Assembly (NCBI GenBank): GCA_020636225.1 | Contig: JACJYI010000009.1 | Coordinates: forward strand, 62,001-126,000 | Direction of reading: 5' to 3' | Source of the DNA: Lewinellaceae bacterium | GTDB taxonomy: Bacteria > Bacteroidota > Bacteroidia > Chitinophagales > Saprospiraceae | Length of the DNA: 64,000 nucleotides | In this document: positions 8,743 through 18,089 of the stretch, piece after piece | How the letters are laid out: the number at the start of each line of letters is the position of its first letter | Position numbering within the stretch: position 1 is the stretch's first letter | The notes under the pieces: model-generated | What the model saw: the letters and a program-made list of their open reading frames with translations, nothing else | Databases searched by the model: none | Told to the model about the DNA's origin: nothing | Program-made: the position numbers and the translations under genes

Positions 8743-10692
8743 TTACTCCGACCGGGTGATCCGAAAATTCAGGGTCTGCACACTTCCCCTTCCGGCAGGT
8801 GGTTCATCCACCTTGATCCCCCGAGTGCCCTCCACCTCCGGAAAACTGGCCGCAAAGAGCAGTTCCAGCGGATGCGACTGCGTCGGGATCCCCCTGGTCC
8901 CGCTGATCTGATTGAGACGGATGGGTTTGTCCGTGCAGATGATCTTCACCGTTTCCGCTCCGTACGGTGGCGCGATGTTGAAATTGGGACTCTTCCATCG
9001 CTCCCCCGGCCCCAGCTTGAAGCTCTCCCCATCCTGGTCACTGGCCGGCACCAGGACCTCAACCTCATCGTTGGGCTGGACATCGACGATGGAAAAATAG
9101 AAGGTCGTTGACCCGACATTCTTGACCTCGAATCGGGTCAGGGTTCCCTCGGGCACCTCTTCGCCATCAAACGATTTCCATCCGTCACTGGTCTTGTGCT
9201 GCAGGACGACCGTGGCCCGGTAATCCGGATCATCCGTAGCCAGATGGCGCATGGCACTGGCCTCGACATGCTGCTTGATGGCCTTGACCATCCATCCGCG
9301 ATTGGATGGCTTGATCCTGTCCGACCAGATCAGCCGGTCGTCCGGTGTCCAGAGGAATACCGAGTCGCGCTCATCCTCTACGATCAGTCGACTGGGCAAC
9401 GGGCCTGCCTCGATAAATGGATACTCCTTGAGGATCCCCTGCATCATCTGTTCGGTAGCAGGCTCCAGGTTGCGCAGGTGAATGCTCAGGTCCAGGGGTG
9501 GCGGGGCCGGATAGACCAGGTAGGCCCGCAGGTTCTTCAGCCTGGATGGATCCACAGCCTGATTCAATGCCATGTCCGCGGTGATCGCGGTGGAAGCCGT
9601 AATATTCCCCCGCACCACCGCTTCTACAGCCGAGGTGTCGCTGGTGCCGGCCGGGTAGAGGGCCATCAGGCTGCCCGGATACACTCCCTGCAGGTCGCCG
9701 GCGGCCAGTCGGATCGTCTTGTCGGACAATACATCGGCAATGCGGAATGCCGGCACCGGCGGAGTCAGTCGCCCGTTGAACACCTTCTGCTCCAGATCGC
9801 CCTCCGCAGTGGGCCGCTGACGAAGGCCAAGATTCCCGATGCGGCTCTCCAACTGTCCGAAGAGATCGCCCACGGTCCCCTTGGGATTCATGGTCCGCAG
9901 GCTGCGGCAGAGCTCGTAGGAATACGCTCCGAACTGTCCATTGGCCCGTGCCTGCTCATAACTGAGCTGATGGGGAGATGAGCTGGTGAACACGACCAGA
10001 TTCTTCTGTTCCGGAGAGGTGACCAATTCCTGTTTTGCCCCTTGGGATTTTCCCGGGGTTTGACTGGCATAAACCCCGGCCACGAAGGCGGAATCTCCCA
10101 TGATCTGGTCAGTGCCCCGAGCCGTCCCCAGTCCCCGGGTCGACGTCCCGGAATGACAGGCATCCACGGAGAGAAACAGGTGGCCCTCCGGGCCCAGGGT
10201 CTTCAGCAGGTCGGCCAGGATGCTTCCGATCTCGTCGTCGCGCAACAGGTGCTCGCCTTCATAGACGCCCGGGGTGAAATCCTTCGGCGAATCGATCGGC
10301 ACCCAGCACTCGTCCAGCTGATCATCCTCATCACCGTTGTCATCCCGGGCCTGTTGTCCGTGACCGGAAAAGTGCAGCATCAGGACATCACCTCGTTTCA
10401 GTTGCTTCCTGACGGTTTTGGTCAGGAAGGTCACGATCCCGTCATGGGTTGCCTCCTCATCCTTCAGGGTCTGGATATTATCCCTCGAAAAGCCGATCTC
10501 CTCCAGCGTCGCGGTGATCAGCTCCAGGTCATTGGCCGAGGAGAGCGCGGCCCAGCCGGTGGAAGCCGGATAGGCGCCAACCCCGATCAGGGCGGCATGG
10601 TTGACACCCTGGGCACGGAGGCCGGCCGGAATCAAGAGGGAACAACAAATCGATACAAGGAAGAGGGCTGAGGTTCTGTAAACAAGCGACAT
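8743..10692 (-). CDS. Exported metacaspase-like protein with C-terminal DUF4384-like domain
   Basis: About 649 residues from the ATG at 10692 (MSLVYRTSALFL); the longer GTG/ATG-derived start at 10731 adds 13 residues ahead of the signal peptide. A signal peptide ends near GLRAQG. The caspase-fold domain (about 30-320) has the catalytic His in HFSGHGQQ (H111) and Cys in LSVDACHSGT (C179). An acidic stretch DDNGDEDDQLDE directly after the His is characteristic of type I metacaspases, where acidic sites bind calcium. The C-terminal part (about 510-610, TLTRFEVKNVGSTTFYFSI and EVLVPASDQ) fits DUF4384. It is divergent from two further caspase genes, about 150 bp away. The substrate is unknown; metacaspases generally cut after Arg or Lys. 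Confidence 0.88.
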   Translation of the reverse strand: MSLVYRTSALFLVSICCSLLIPAGLRAQGVNHAALIGVGAYPASTGWAALSSANDLELITATLEEIGFSRDNIQTLKDEEATHDGIVTFLTKTVRKQLKRGDVLMLHFSGHGQQARDDNGDEDDQLDECWVPIDSPKDFTPGVYEGEHLLRDDEIGSILADLLKTLGPEGHLFLSVDACHSGTSTRGLGTARGTDQIMGDSAFVAGVYASQTPGKSQGAKQELVTSPEQKNLVVFTSSSPHQLSYEQARANGQFGAYSYELCRSLRTMNPKGTVGDLFGQLESRIGNLGLRQRPTAEGDLEQKVFNGRLTPPVPAFRIADVLSDKTIRLAAGDLQGVYPGSLMALYPAGTSDTSAVEAVVRGNITASTAITADMALNQAVDPSRLKNLRAYLVYPAPPPLDLSIHLRNLEPATEQMMQGILKEYPFIEAGPLPSRLIVEDERDSVFLWTPDDRLIWSDRIKPSNRGWMVKAIKQHVEASAMRHLATDDPDYRATVVLQHKTSDGWKSFDGEEVPEGTLTRFEVKNVGSTTFYFSIVDVQPNDEVEVLVPASDQDGESFKLGPGERWKSPNFNIAPPYGAETVKIICTDKPIRLNQISGTRGIPTQSHPLELLFAASFPEVEGTRGIKVDEPPAGRGSVQTLNFRITRSE

Positions 10693-10842
10693 ATCCGAAC
10701 GTGACGGGTGAGCAACGTCAAGATAGGACATTCCTGCGAGTCAGGAGTTACCGGATCGACCTGACATTCGGGTCAGAAATTACCGTTTGCCGGCAACCTC
10801 ATCCACTGAACCCCGTATCTTGGGACAACAACCTGACCCACC

Positions 10843-13800
10843 ATGGCCCGTTTCCCCCTTGCCCGACCGACCCTCTGCATGATGCTGCTGCTTGTCCTCT
10901 GGTCGAGCCAACTGGTCGCCCAACCGGTCCTGACGACACCCCCTCCCACTGGCCAGACAGGCACGCCTCCCATCGTGACCGAAACGTCTGTGGCGACCCT
11001 GCGTGCCGTTGTGGTCGGCATTTCCGAATACAGGGACCAGGGGATCCGTCCCCTGAACTATGCCCACAAGGATGCCCAGGCCTTTGCCGATTATCTCCGC
11101 TCGGATGCCGCGGGAAAACTGCCCAAGCAGATCCGCACGCTGACCAACAAGGAGGCCACCCTCGCCGCCGTCGATGACGCCCTCAACTGGTTAAAAAAAG
11201 AGACAAAAGAGGGAGATGTCGCCATCCTCTATTTTGCCGGACATGGCGATGTCGAAGTGGCCGCCCTCTGGCAACTGGGCTATCTGCTCACCTATGACTC
11301 TCCACCGAACAATTTTCGAAACAATGCCGTGCGGGTCGAAGACCTGGACCTCCTGGCCATCGAGCTGTCGTCCGTGCGCAATGCCCGCACCATGTTCTTC
11401 CTGGATGCCTGCCGCTCGGGCACGCTGGCCGAGGGACGGGATGTGCCCCACGAACATCTCGCCAAGCAGAAGGCCAATGAAGTGCGCATCCTCTCCTGCA
11501 AGTCCGAACAGCTCTCCCTGGAAGGCCCTGAATGGGGTGGTGGCCGTGGCGTCTTCTCCTGGCACCTGATCCGGGGCCTGGAAGGGCTGGCCAACGATCC
11601 GGACAATGATGCCGACGCCCAGATCGTGACCATCGAAGAACTGGAGGACTACCTCAAGCAAACGGTCGTCAAGGAGACCAAGCAACTGGTTCCGTCCCAG
11701 CGCCAGGACCCCGTGGTGGTTGCCGGTTCCGAGACCTTTCCCCTGTCCATGGTGGTGCCCGAGATCGTGGCCAGTCTCCAGCAGGCGGAGGGGGACGATC
11801 AGGTAGTGGCCCTCAGCGACCGGAGTGTCAGCAATCGAGGGAGTGATGATAATGGTACCTTCCTGTTCATGGAAGAACGGGAGGATGCCGTGGACCTCCT
11901 GTTCAATCAGATCCGCGAATCCGATCTCGAATCCCATATCGACCTGGCGGCCATCCGGGCATTGCCCGCGAAAGAGATCCCCGAGGCCTTTATCAAAGCG
12001 ATGGCCCAAGCCGGACGGGAGATCGGACTCCCGGAATACATGCAGGAGAAACTGGATGATTTCTGGACCCAGGTGGGCATCCAGCCAACGGATTCCGTGG
12101 CCATGCAGGCCCTGACCATCCGGATGGCTATTGCCCTGCACGATCGCGGACAGGAAGTGATCAACAGCTATCTCCGGTCGGATCCTGACGACCTGGAAGA
12201 GCGCACGTATACCCGCCTGGAGACATCCAAGTATCGCTGGTATCCGGAGATCTTCCGGATCGTGCTGAAGCTGTTGCCGGAAGACCACCCCCTGCACGAC
12301 CGCCTGGCGGTCAAGGAGGCCTACTTCTCGGGGGCATCCCGGCGGATCCTGGCCATAGGCCTGGAAGACCGGACCCAGGCCTACCAGGACGCCCTGGCCC
12401 TGCAACTCAAGGCACTTGCCCTGGATGACAAGGCGCCCTACGTGCACAATGAGCTGGGAATCCTCTACCGACAGCTCCGTCAATATGACAAGTGTGAGGA
12501 GCATCTGCGAAAGGCCCAGGAACTCGCACCGAGTTGGGGGTTGCCTTTTGCCAATCTGGCCGCCGTACTGACCGGCCTGGACCGCCTGGACGAGGCGCAG
12601 GTATTGATCGACAAGGCCCTGATCCTCTTGCCTGAGTATTCCAATGCCCATCTCACCCAGGGGATGATCCATGAGAAACAAGGTCGATTCCTGCACGCAG
12701 AGGCCGAATACCTGCGCTGTACCCAACTGGCACCCAACCACTTTGCAGGATTCGAGCTACTGGGCTATCTCTACCAGAAGACGGCCGAATTTGTCATGGC
12801 CAACGAGAACTTTGTCATTGCGGACTATCTGAAAAATAACCTCCCTCTAACTCCGACCGACACGGATATGGACGGGATATTCGATCTGCTGGACCTGAAC
12901 AATTTCCAGGATGGTTTCCGGTCGGAAGAAGAGCTCCTGGCCCTCATCGAACAGGACCCCGACAACCCGGATCTCTATTATGAGCTGGGTCAGGTGTATA
13001 GTGCGGACCGCCGATATGCCCTGGCGGTTCCCCGGTTCAGGAAGACCGCGGAACTGGATGCGAACTATCCAATGGTCTATGATCATCTCGCCTGGGCCTA
13101 CTTTCGGTTGGACCAACCCGAACTGGCAGACCAGAGTATCCGCCTGGCGAAGGAGAAGGAGGATGCCCTGGAGGGACGTGAGATGTTCCTGGCGATGATA
13201 GCCGAATCCTGGGAGCGATGGGAGGAAGCCGAATCGATCTACCATGAGCTGTTGGTCCAGGACTCCAGCGAGATGATCCTCTACCAGAAACTGGGAGCAC
13301 TGTATGAACGCAGCGGCCGGTTTCCGGAGGCGGAGGAGACCTATTTGCGGTTAAAGGAGACCAACGCCTATTCCAGCCTGGATATCCTGTACCAGTTCTA
13401 CCTGCGCATGATGGACCGGATGCCCGGTCAGGCAGCCTGGATCATCCGGCCAGCCAACCTGCTCTATCAGGTCTGCCTGAATTCCGAAAAAAACTATGTC
13501 ATCCGTGAGGACCGGTTTGAGGACACCTTCGATGACCCGGATCCATCCGAGAAACTGGACATGGTGACGGATTATTATTACTCGTGGTCCACTCACAAGG
13601 AGGTGAACAAGCATCCCGACCTGCGTTACTGGCCCCAGGTCTGCGAAAGACCGCTCTCCCTGCTGGACCTGGCCTTCCCCTATCTCGTCCTGGCCAGGGA
13701 ACGCGGGGACGCCCGGCAAAAGCAGGGGGATATCTACCTGCATCTGGAAGACCGGGACCAGGCGGAAGCCCGCTTCGAGCAGGCCCTGTCCTACGTCCCC

Positions 13801-14304
13801 ACCGAGGAAGGCCTCCGCGACAAGATCGTCGGCAGCTACCTGGCCCGCCATCAACTGCCGGCGGCGCGCCGGCATCTGGCCCACCAGGATTCGGTCGGCC
13901 ATCTCCGGTTTCCGGATCATCTCCTCCTGGCCCGGATGAATACACTGGACAATCGCTTCGTTTCGGCCACCGCCGTCCTGGATGAAGCCAGTGGCTTTTT
14001 TCTGGACAGGAACCAGCAGATCCGCCTGGATGACCTTCGCGCCCAACGTGCCCTGCTGGCCGGCGACCTGGAGGCCGCCCTCCGACAGTATGAAGCCAAT
14101 CACCAGGCCTGGCCACGGACCGGCGAGGATGCCTATGCCATTGCCCGGATCTATGCCAAAAACCGGAACGAGAATCAGGCCTTCCGCTGGCTGGATAAAG
14201 CCCTGGACCAGGGATTCGGCCAGTACACCTGGGTCCTGGCTCGTGACCCGTGGATGGATGGATTGCGGCAGTCGCCGAAATGGCAGGAAGCCGTCAAACT
14301 CTGA
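10843..14304 (+). CDS. Exported caspase-fold protein with long TPR array
   Basis: 1153 residues. A signal peptide (MARFPLARPTLCMMLLLVLW, cleavage near LVAQP) is followed by a Pro/Thr linker. The caspase-fold domain (about 52-310) has H134 in YFAGHGDVE and C190 in FFLDACRSGT. An EF-hand-like loop follows at 254-265 (DNDADAQIVTIE). From about 480 to the end there are many TPR units (YVHNELGILYRQLRQYDKCEE is one). They are interrupted near 675-690 by a DTDMDGIFDLLDLN thrombospondin-3-like calcium motif. TPRs usually recruit protein partners, so this may be a scaffolded protease outside the cytoplasm. It lies upstream of a paralogue and is probably the first gene of a caspase cluster. Confidence 0.88.
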   Translation: MARFPLARPTLCMMLLLVLWSSQLVAQPVLTTPPPTGQTGTPPIVTETSVATLRAVVVGISEYRDQGIRPLNYAHKDAQAFADYLRSDAAGKLPKQIRTLTNKEATLAAVDDALNWLKKETKEGDVAILYFAGHGDVEVAALWQLGYLLTYDSPPNNFRNNAVRVEDLDLLAIELSSVRNARTMFFLDACRSGTLAEGRDVPHEHLAKQKANEVRILSCKSEQLSLEGPEWGGGRGVFSWHLIRGLEGLANDPDNDADAQIVTIEELEDYLKQTVVKETKQLVPSQRQDPVVVAGSETFPLSMVVPEIVASLQQAEGDDQVVALSDRSVSNRGSDDNGTFLFMEEREDAVDLLFNQIRESDLESHIDLAAIRALPAKEIPEAFIKAMAQAGREIGLPEYMQEKLDDFWTQVGIQPTDSVAMQALTIRMAIALHDRGQEVINSYLRSDPDDLEERTYTRLETSKYRWYPEIFRIVLKLLPEDHPLHDRLAVKEAYFSGASRRILAIGLEDRTQAYQDALALQLKALALDDKAPYVHNELGILYRQLRQYDKCEEHLRKAQELAPSWGLPFANLAAVLTGLDRLDEAQVLIDKALILLPEYSNAHLTQGMIHEKQGRFLHAEAEYLRCTQLAPNHFAGFELLGYLYQKTAEFVMANENFVIADYLKNNLPLTPTDTDMDGIFDLLDLNNFQDGFRSEEELLALIEQDPDNPDLYYELGQVYSADRRYALAVPRFRKTAELDANYPMVYDHLAWAYFRLDQPELADQSIRLAKEKEDALEGREMFLAMIAESWERWEEAESIYHELLVQDSSEMILYQKLGALYERSGRFPEAEETYLRLKETNAYSSLDILYQFYLRMMDRMPGQAAWIIRPANLLYQVCLNSEKNYVIREDRFEDTFDDPDPSEKLDMVTDYYYSWSTHKEVNKHPDLRYWPQVCERPLSLLDLAFPYLVLARERGDARQKQGDIYLHLEDRDQAEARFEQALSYVPTEEGLRDKIVGSYLARHQLPAARRHLAHQDSVGHLRFPDHLLLARMNTLDNRFVSATAVLDEASGFFLDRNQQIRLDDLRAQRALLAGDLEAALRQYEANHQAWPRTGEDAYAIARIYAKNRNENQAFRWLDKALDQGFGQYTWVLARDPWMDGLRQSPKWQEAVKL

Positions 14305-14422
14305 ACAACGGCCTTGTATCATGTTTTTCTCTGGCAAAACCATGCCCTGACATCCTCAACGGCCCCAATTGAATGATTTTCACTAATTTTCCTTGGTCAA
14401 GCACCCTGGAATCCAATGTGAA

Positions 14423-16708
14423 ATGTGCATTTTCTGTCAGTTGGGAACGTGTAGAAATGATACCTGTTCATGGGCCGGCATTGTCCTGCTGACCCTGTGG
14501 TTCCTTACCATTTCTTTCCAGGCCCTGCCGGCGCAGGAGAAGGGACAAGCAGGCCTGCAACCCGTTTCATCCATCCATGACCGCGGGACCACCCGTGCCG
14601 TGGTGGTGGGTATATCCGACTACCAGCATCCAGACATTCCTGATCTGCGTTTTGCCCATCGGGATGCGGAGGCGTTTGTGGCATTTCTCCGATCGCCCTC
14701 CGGTGGCCAGGTACCAGATTCCCGTATTCGTCTGTTGACCAATGCAGAGGCCACTGCCGCCCGGTTTGACAGTGAACTCCAATGGTTGGTTGAGGCGAGC
14801 GAACCGGGAGACAAGGCCTATATCTACTTCTCCGGCCATGGCGATGTGGAACGCTACTTTGGGCAGGAAGGATTTCTGCTTTGTGCCGATGCTGCCCCAC
14901 GATCCTATGCATCGACGGGATCTTATGGTGTCCATTACCTGAAACAACTGGTTGGCCACCTCAGTGAAAAACGGGTACGGGTAATCCTGATCACCGATGC
15001 CTGCCATGCGGGCAAACTTGCCGGCAGTCCGATCGGCGGTCCCCAACTGGTCGCCAAGGCTATGAGGGATCAGTTCACGGACGAGATCAAGATCATGGCT
15101 TGTCAACCGAACGAGAAGAGCTATGAATCACCTTCGCTGGGAGGAGGTCGTGGTGCGTTCAGCTATTTCCTCATTGATGGCCTGAATGGGCAAGCGGATG
15201 AAAACGGTGACGGGCTGATTCATCTCAGGGAACTCATGCGATTTGTGTCCGATAACGTCCATGAAGTGACGACTCCCTTCCGCCAGAATCCCGTATATAC
15301 GGGTGATGCGGAGGTCACCATGTCTCTCGCTCTTGATGCCCAGCTGGCCTCGCAGGATGACGCTAAGGATAACACCCTCCCGGTCCTAGCCCAGTTCGAC
15401 AGTCGGGCCTACCAATCCGAATTGCTGATGCAATCTGACAGCCAGATCCATGCCCTGGTCACGAATCTGATGCGATCCCTGGAAGAGAAACGGTTTTTCA
15501 TGCCTGCCGAAGATTGTGCGGATGTCTGGTACAACATACTGATCCAGAATCCAAAGGCTGGTGATGAATTGAAGCGCTATATCCTGCGGACCTATGCCGT
15601 TGCCCTGCAGGAAGACGCCCAACAAGCGGTCCTGCACATCATGGATGCCAATCTGAACTCCGGCCCGGAAACACGATTGCTTGCTACTGCCTATGCCGGC
15701 TACCCGAGGCAACTGGCCCGTTCGGCCGAACTCCTTGGTCGTTATCATCCCAGGTATACCGAGCTCAAGGCGCGAGAAAAATGGGTAGAGGGCTTTCTCT
15801 ATTATGCAGACCACATCCAGCGGATCGATTCCACAATTGGTGAGACCACCCTTGACTTCTTTCGGTCGTCGCTGGCCTTGGAGGCGAATGCCCCGATCGT
15901 GCATTACTATATGGCCCTGACCTGGATGTATATGTTTCAAGAACCCGATTCAGCCATCCATCACGTTCATCTGGCTAACCAGCTGGCTCCCTATTGGGTC
16001 CTTCCCAATGCCCATATCGGCACTCTGTTGTCCAAGGCGCCCTTCCGGGAAATGGAGAAATCAGAACGTCTCTTCCAGGAGGCTATGGCCATGGATTCCA
16101 CCAATCATCTCGTCCTCCTAGGATTGGGTCTAGCGGCATACCAGAAGAAGGATTTCCAGCAGGCTGAATCCCTGTCCAAACGACTTCTTCAGCAGGATTC
16201 GTCAGCCTGCATGGCCTGGAGCCTGCTGGCCGCTTGTGTCGCCACTCCATCCCGATATGATGAAGCTGAACAAATTCTTGCAGAGGGCATCCGGCATTGT
16301 CCGGAAACGGCACAGCTCAAATACGTTTATGGTTGCATTTTGGGGAATACAAATCGTCCTGATCTGGCGGCTGAGTATTATCGGCAATCCCTGGCCATCC
16401 GACCAAAACACTCCCCAACCCGGGATAGCCTTGGACTGTGTTATTACCGATCGGGGCGTACTGAGGAGGCCATAGAACAGTACCGGATACTCCTGGAACT
16501 GAATCCGAACGAATCCATCGCCCATTACCGGCTGGCCTGTATTGCCTTTGATGGACAAGACAGTCCCAATGCAGCCCGCCACCTGAAGGCCTATTTCGAA
16601 TCCCGGCTTGCTGTCAACCGACCTCCTGACCTGGAGCCCGGACTGGAGCAGCTTCTCCTCAATCCCGAGCTGAAGGCTGTTGCCGAACCCTACCTGAAAT
16701 CACCCTAA
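14423..16708 (+). CDS. Exported caspase-fold protein with TPR repeats (paralogue)
   Basis: 761 residues from the ATG at 14423; the frame is open from a TTG at 14393 but the ATG sits correctly before the hydrophobic signal segment (IVLLTLWFLTISF, cleavage near LPAQ). Caspase-fold domain: His139 in IYFSGHGDVE, Cys194 in LITDACHAGK. A canonical 12-residue EF-hand-like loop DENGDGLIHLRE lies at 259-270. TPR units occupy roughly 470-740. Its architecture matches the preceding gene (118 bp upstream), but the sequence is well diverged. Two small membrane-anchored proteins follow closely (13-bp gap), suggesting one transcription unit. Confidence 0.87.
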   Translation: MCIFCQLGTCRNDTCSWAGIVLLTLWFLTISFQALPAQEKGQAGLQPVSSIHDRGTTRAVVVGISDYQHPDIPDLRFAHRDAEAFVAFLRSPSGGQVPDSRIRLLTNAEATAARFDSELQWLVEASEPGDKAYIYFSGHGDVERYFGQEGFLLCADAAPRSYASTGSYGVHYLKQLVGHLSEKRVRVILITDACHAGKLAGSPIGGPQLVAKAMRDQFTDEIKIMACQPNEKSYESPSLGGGRGAFSYFLIDGLNGQADENGDGLIHLRELMRFVSDNVHEVTTPFRQNPVYTGDAEVTMSLALDAQLASQDDAKDNTLPVLAQFDSRAYQSELLMQSDSQIHALVTNLMRSLEEKRFFMPAEDCADVWYNILIQNPKAGDELKRYILRTYAVALQEDAQQAVLHIMDANLNSGPETRLLATAYAGYPRQLARSAELLGRYHPRYTELKAREKWVEGFLYYADHIQRIDSTIGETTLDFFRSSLALEANAPIVHYYMALTWMYMFQEPDSAIHHVHLANQLAPYWVLPNAHIGTLLSKAPFREMEKSERLFQEAMAMDSTNHLVLLGLGLAAYQKKDFQQAESLSKRLLQQDSSACMAWSLLAACVATPSRYDEAEQILAEGIRHCPETAQLKYVYGCILGNTNRPDLAAEYYRQSLAIRPKHSPTRDSLGLCYYRSGRTEEAIEQYRILLELNPNESIAHYRLACIAFDGQDSPNAARHLKAYFESRLAVNRPPDLEPGLEQLLLNPELKAVAEPYLKSP

Positions 16709-16720
16709 CCCTATGCACCA

Positions 16721-17365
16721 ATGAATCAACTGCTGCGCCCCTTTCCCATCCTGATCGCTTTCCTGACCCTGTCCATTGTCCTACTGACGGTATTCGTCGC
16801 TGATTGGCATATCCAGGTCCGTCTGTATGGTGCCGTCGAGCCTTCCGACAAATCAACCCCACTGAGCGAAGGCCGCATCTATCATCTTCCCGTTCAAACG
16901 ACGTATCTCACCTACACAGACGGGACCACCGACCGGTTTGGTGTCAATGCAGGCAATCAGTTGAGGATTTCGCGACCGGATTACCATCCCGTTGCCCTGA
17001 CTATGGTCCATTTATCTCCCATTGTCCGCCAGCTTGGGGTGACCCTGTTCCAAAACCGAAGCGCCCAACCCCTGCTCGAAGGGCAGGTCAGCTGGAGGAA
17101 TAACCCTCTGCAGGATGTGACGGTGACCTGCGAAGGCTGTATCGAAACGTCCCGTCCATCCACGACTGGCCCGGATGGACGGTACAGCATCCCCACCGGG
17201 CGCTACAGCAACACCGGGTATATCCTTCATTTCAACCTGAGAGATACCGAAGTGGCCACTATCAAGGTGGAGCCGGAGACCAATGACGACCATGCCCGGA
17301 TCGATGTGGTGTTCGATGATTCCAGTCCGTGGATGAATTTTTTCTGGCCCTGGCAATGGAATTGA
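16721..17365 (+). CDS. Membrane-anchored protein with carboxypeptidase-regulatory-like domain
   Basis: 214 residues. One N-terminal transmembrane helix (about 7-27) is followed by an extracytoplasmic region. The C-terminal half (about 105-180) reads like a carboxypeptidase regulatory-like beta sandwich (LEGQVSWRNNPLQDVTVTC, GPDGRYSIPTGRY). It ends with ARIDVVFDDSSPW and a Trp-rich tail. The next gene encodes a protein with the same plan and nearly the same motif, AKIDVVFDDSS, so the two are paralogues. No enzymatic motif is visible. Its position 13 bp after a caspase-TPR gene makes a partner or substrate role conceivable, but that is inference. Confidence 0.72.
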   Translation: MNQLLRPFPILIAFLTLSIVLLTVFVADWHIQVRLYGAVEPSDKSTPLSEGRIYHLPVQTTYLTYTDGTTDRFGVNAGNQLRISRPDYHPVALTMVHLSPIVRQLGVTLFQNRSAQPLLEGQVSWRNNPLQDVTVTCEGCIETSRPSTTGPDGRYSIPTGRYSNTGYILHFNLRDTEVATIKVEPETNDDHARIDVVFDDSSPWMNFFWPWQWN

Positions 17366-17408
17366 ACCTATACCGTCAATAATTCCCCTTATCTCTAAAT
17401 CAAGCACT

Positions 17409-18026
17409 ATGAGCAATGTTCTGAAAATCCTTCTCGCCGTCATCATTGGCGGTTTGGGCATCTATGGCCTGATGCCCCCGGAGGCCGTTTCCGTTTGCAT
17501 GACCGTCTGCAAGGATGACGGGACATCGACCCAAAATGATGTGACGATTAGCTCCAATGGAAACCCCCTGTGGACCCTTACAGCCGGCACACCAGATGAC
17601 ATTACCCTGGAGGAGGGAAATACCTATCAGATCAGCTCAAAGGGTTTTCGCTACGTGGAACTTAAGACAAGGTCCATTGGCAGGTTGGATACACTAAAGG
17701 TTACTTTGTTTTCATCTCCCATGAGGAATCAGAACACAATTTCCGGTGTCTGTACCTCCGTAACATCAGACCAAATCACTGTTAGAAGCGGAACCAACAC
17801 TAAAAGGGTAACATCTGGAACCATGTATACCGTCAAGCGCAATAATACAAATGGCATTTCACAACTCTGGTTCGCCGGAGAGAACCAGAGATCTGTTGAA
17901 TTGGGCATTGAAACACAAGACGATAATGATCGCGCCAAGATCGATGTGGTGTTCGACGATTCCAGCAAACGCAGATTTCTACGGCCTGGCTTTTTTCGGG
18001 CCTGGTTCTCTACCTGGCTGAACTGA
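17409..18026 (+). CDS. Membrane-anchored beta-rich protein, paralogue of the preceding gene
   Basis: 205 residues. A hydrophobic N-terminal anchor (VLKILLAVIIGGLGIYGLM, about 4-22) is followed by two similar beta-rich segments, each with the pattern C-T/S-short-T-x-G-T-x-Y-x-(I/V). These may be duplicated sandwich domains with sparse Cys (SVCMTVC, GVCTSV). The C-terminus carries AKIDVVFDDSSKRR and an Arg/Phe/Trp-rich tail. Lower GC and more Asn/Thr codons than its neighbours in the middle segment hint at faster divergence. Function unknown; co-orientation with the caspase-TPR genes suggests a shared system. Confidence 0.7.
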   Translation: MSNVLKILLAVIIGGLGIYGLMPPEAVSVCMTVCKDDGTSTQNDVTISSNGNPLWTLTAGTPDDITLEEGNTYQISSKGFRYVELKTRSIGRLDTLKVTLFSSPMRNQNTISGVCTSVTSDQITVRSGTNTKRVTSGTMYTVKRNNTNGISQLWFAGENQRSVELGIETQDDNDRAKIDVVFDDSSKRRFLRPGFFRAWFSTWLN

Positions 18027-18089
18027 TAGGAAGCTATCCAGAGTTTGACCCACTTCCTGGTTCAGATGGACCTTCTGTATCTTTCCCCC

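Noticed and set aside
11191..12741. A 516-codon minus-strand frame inside the first caspase-TPR gene
   Set aside because: The plus-strand frame has signal peptide, catalytic dyad and TPRs; the antisense frame has none.
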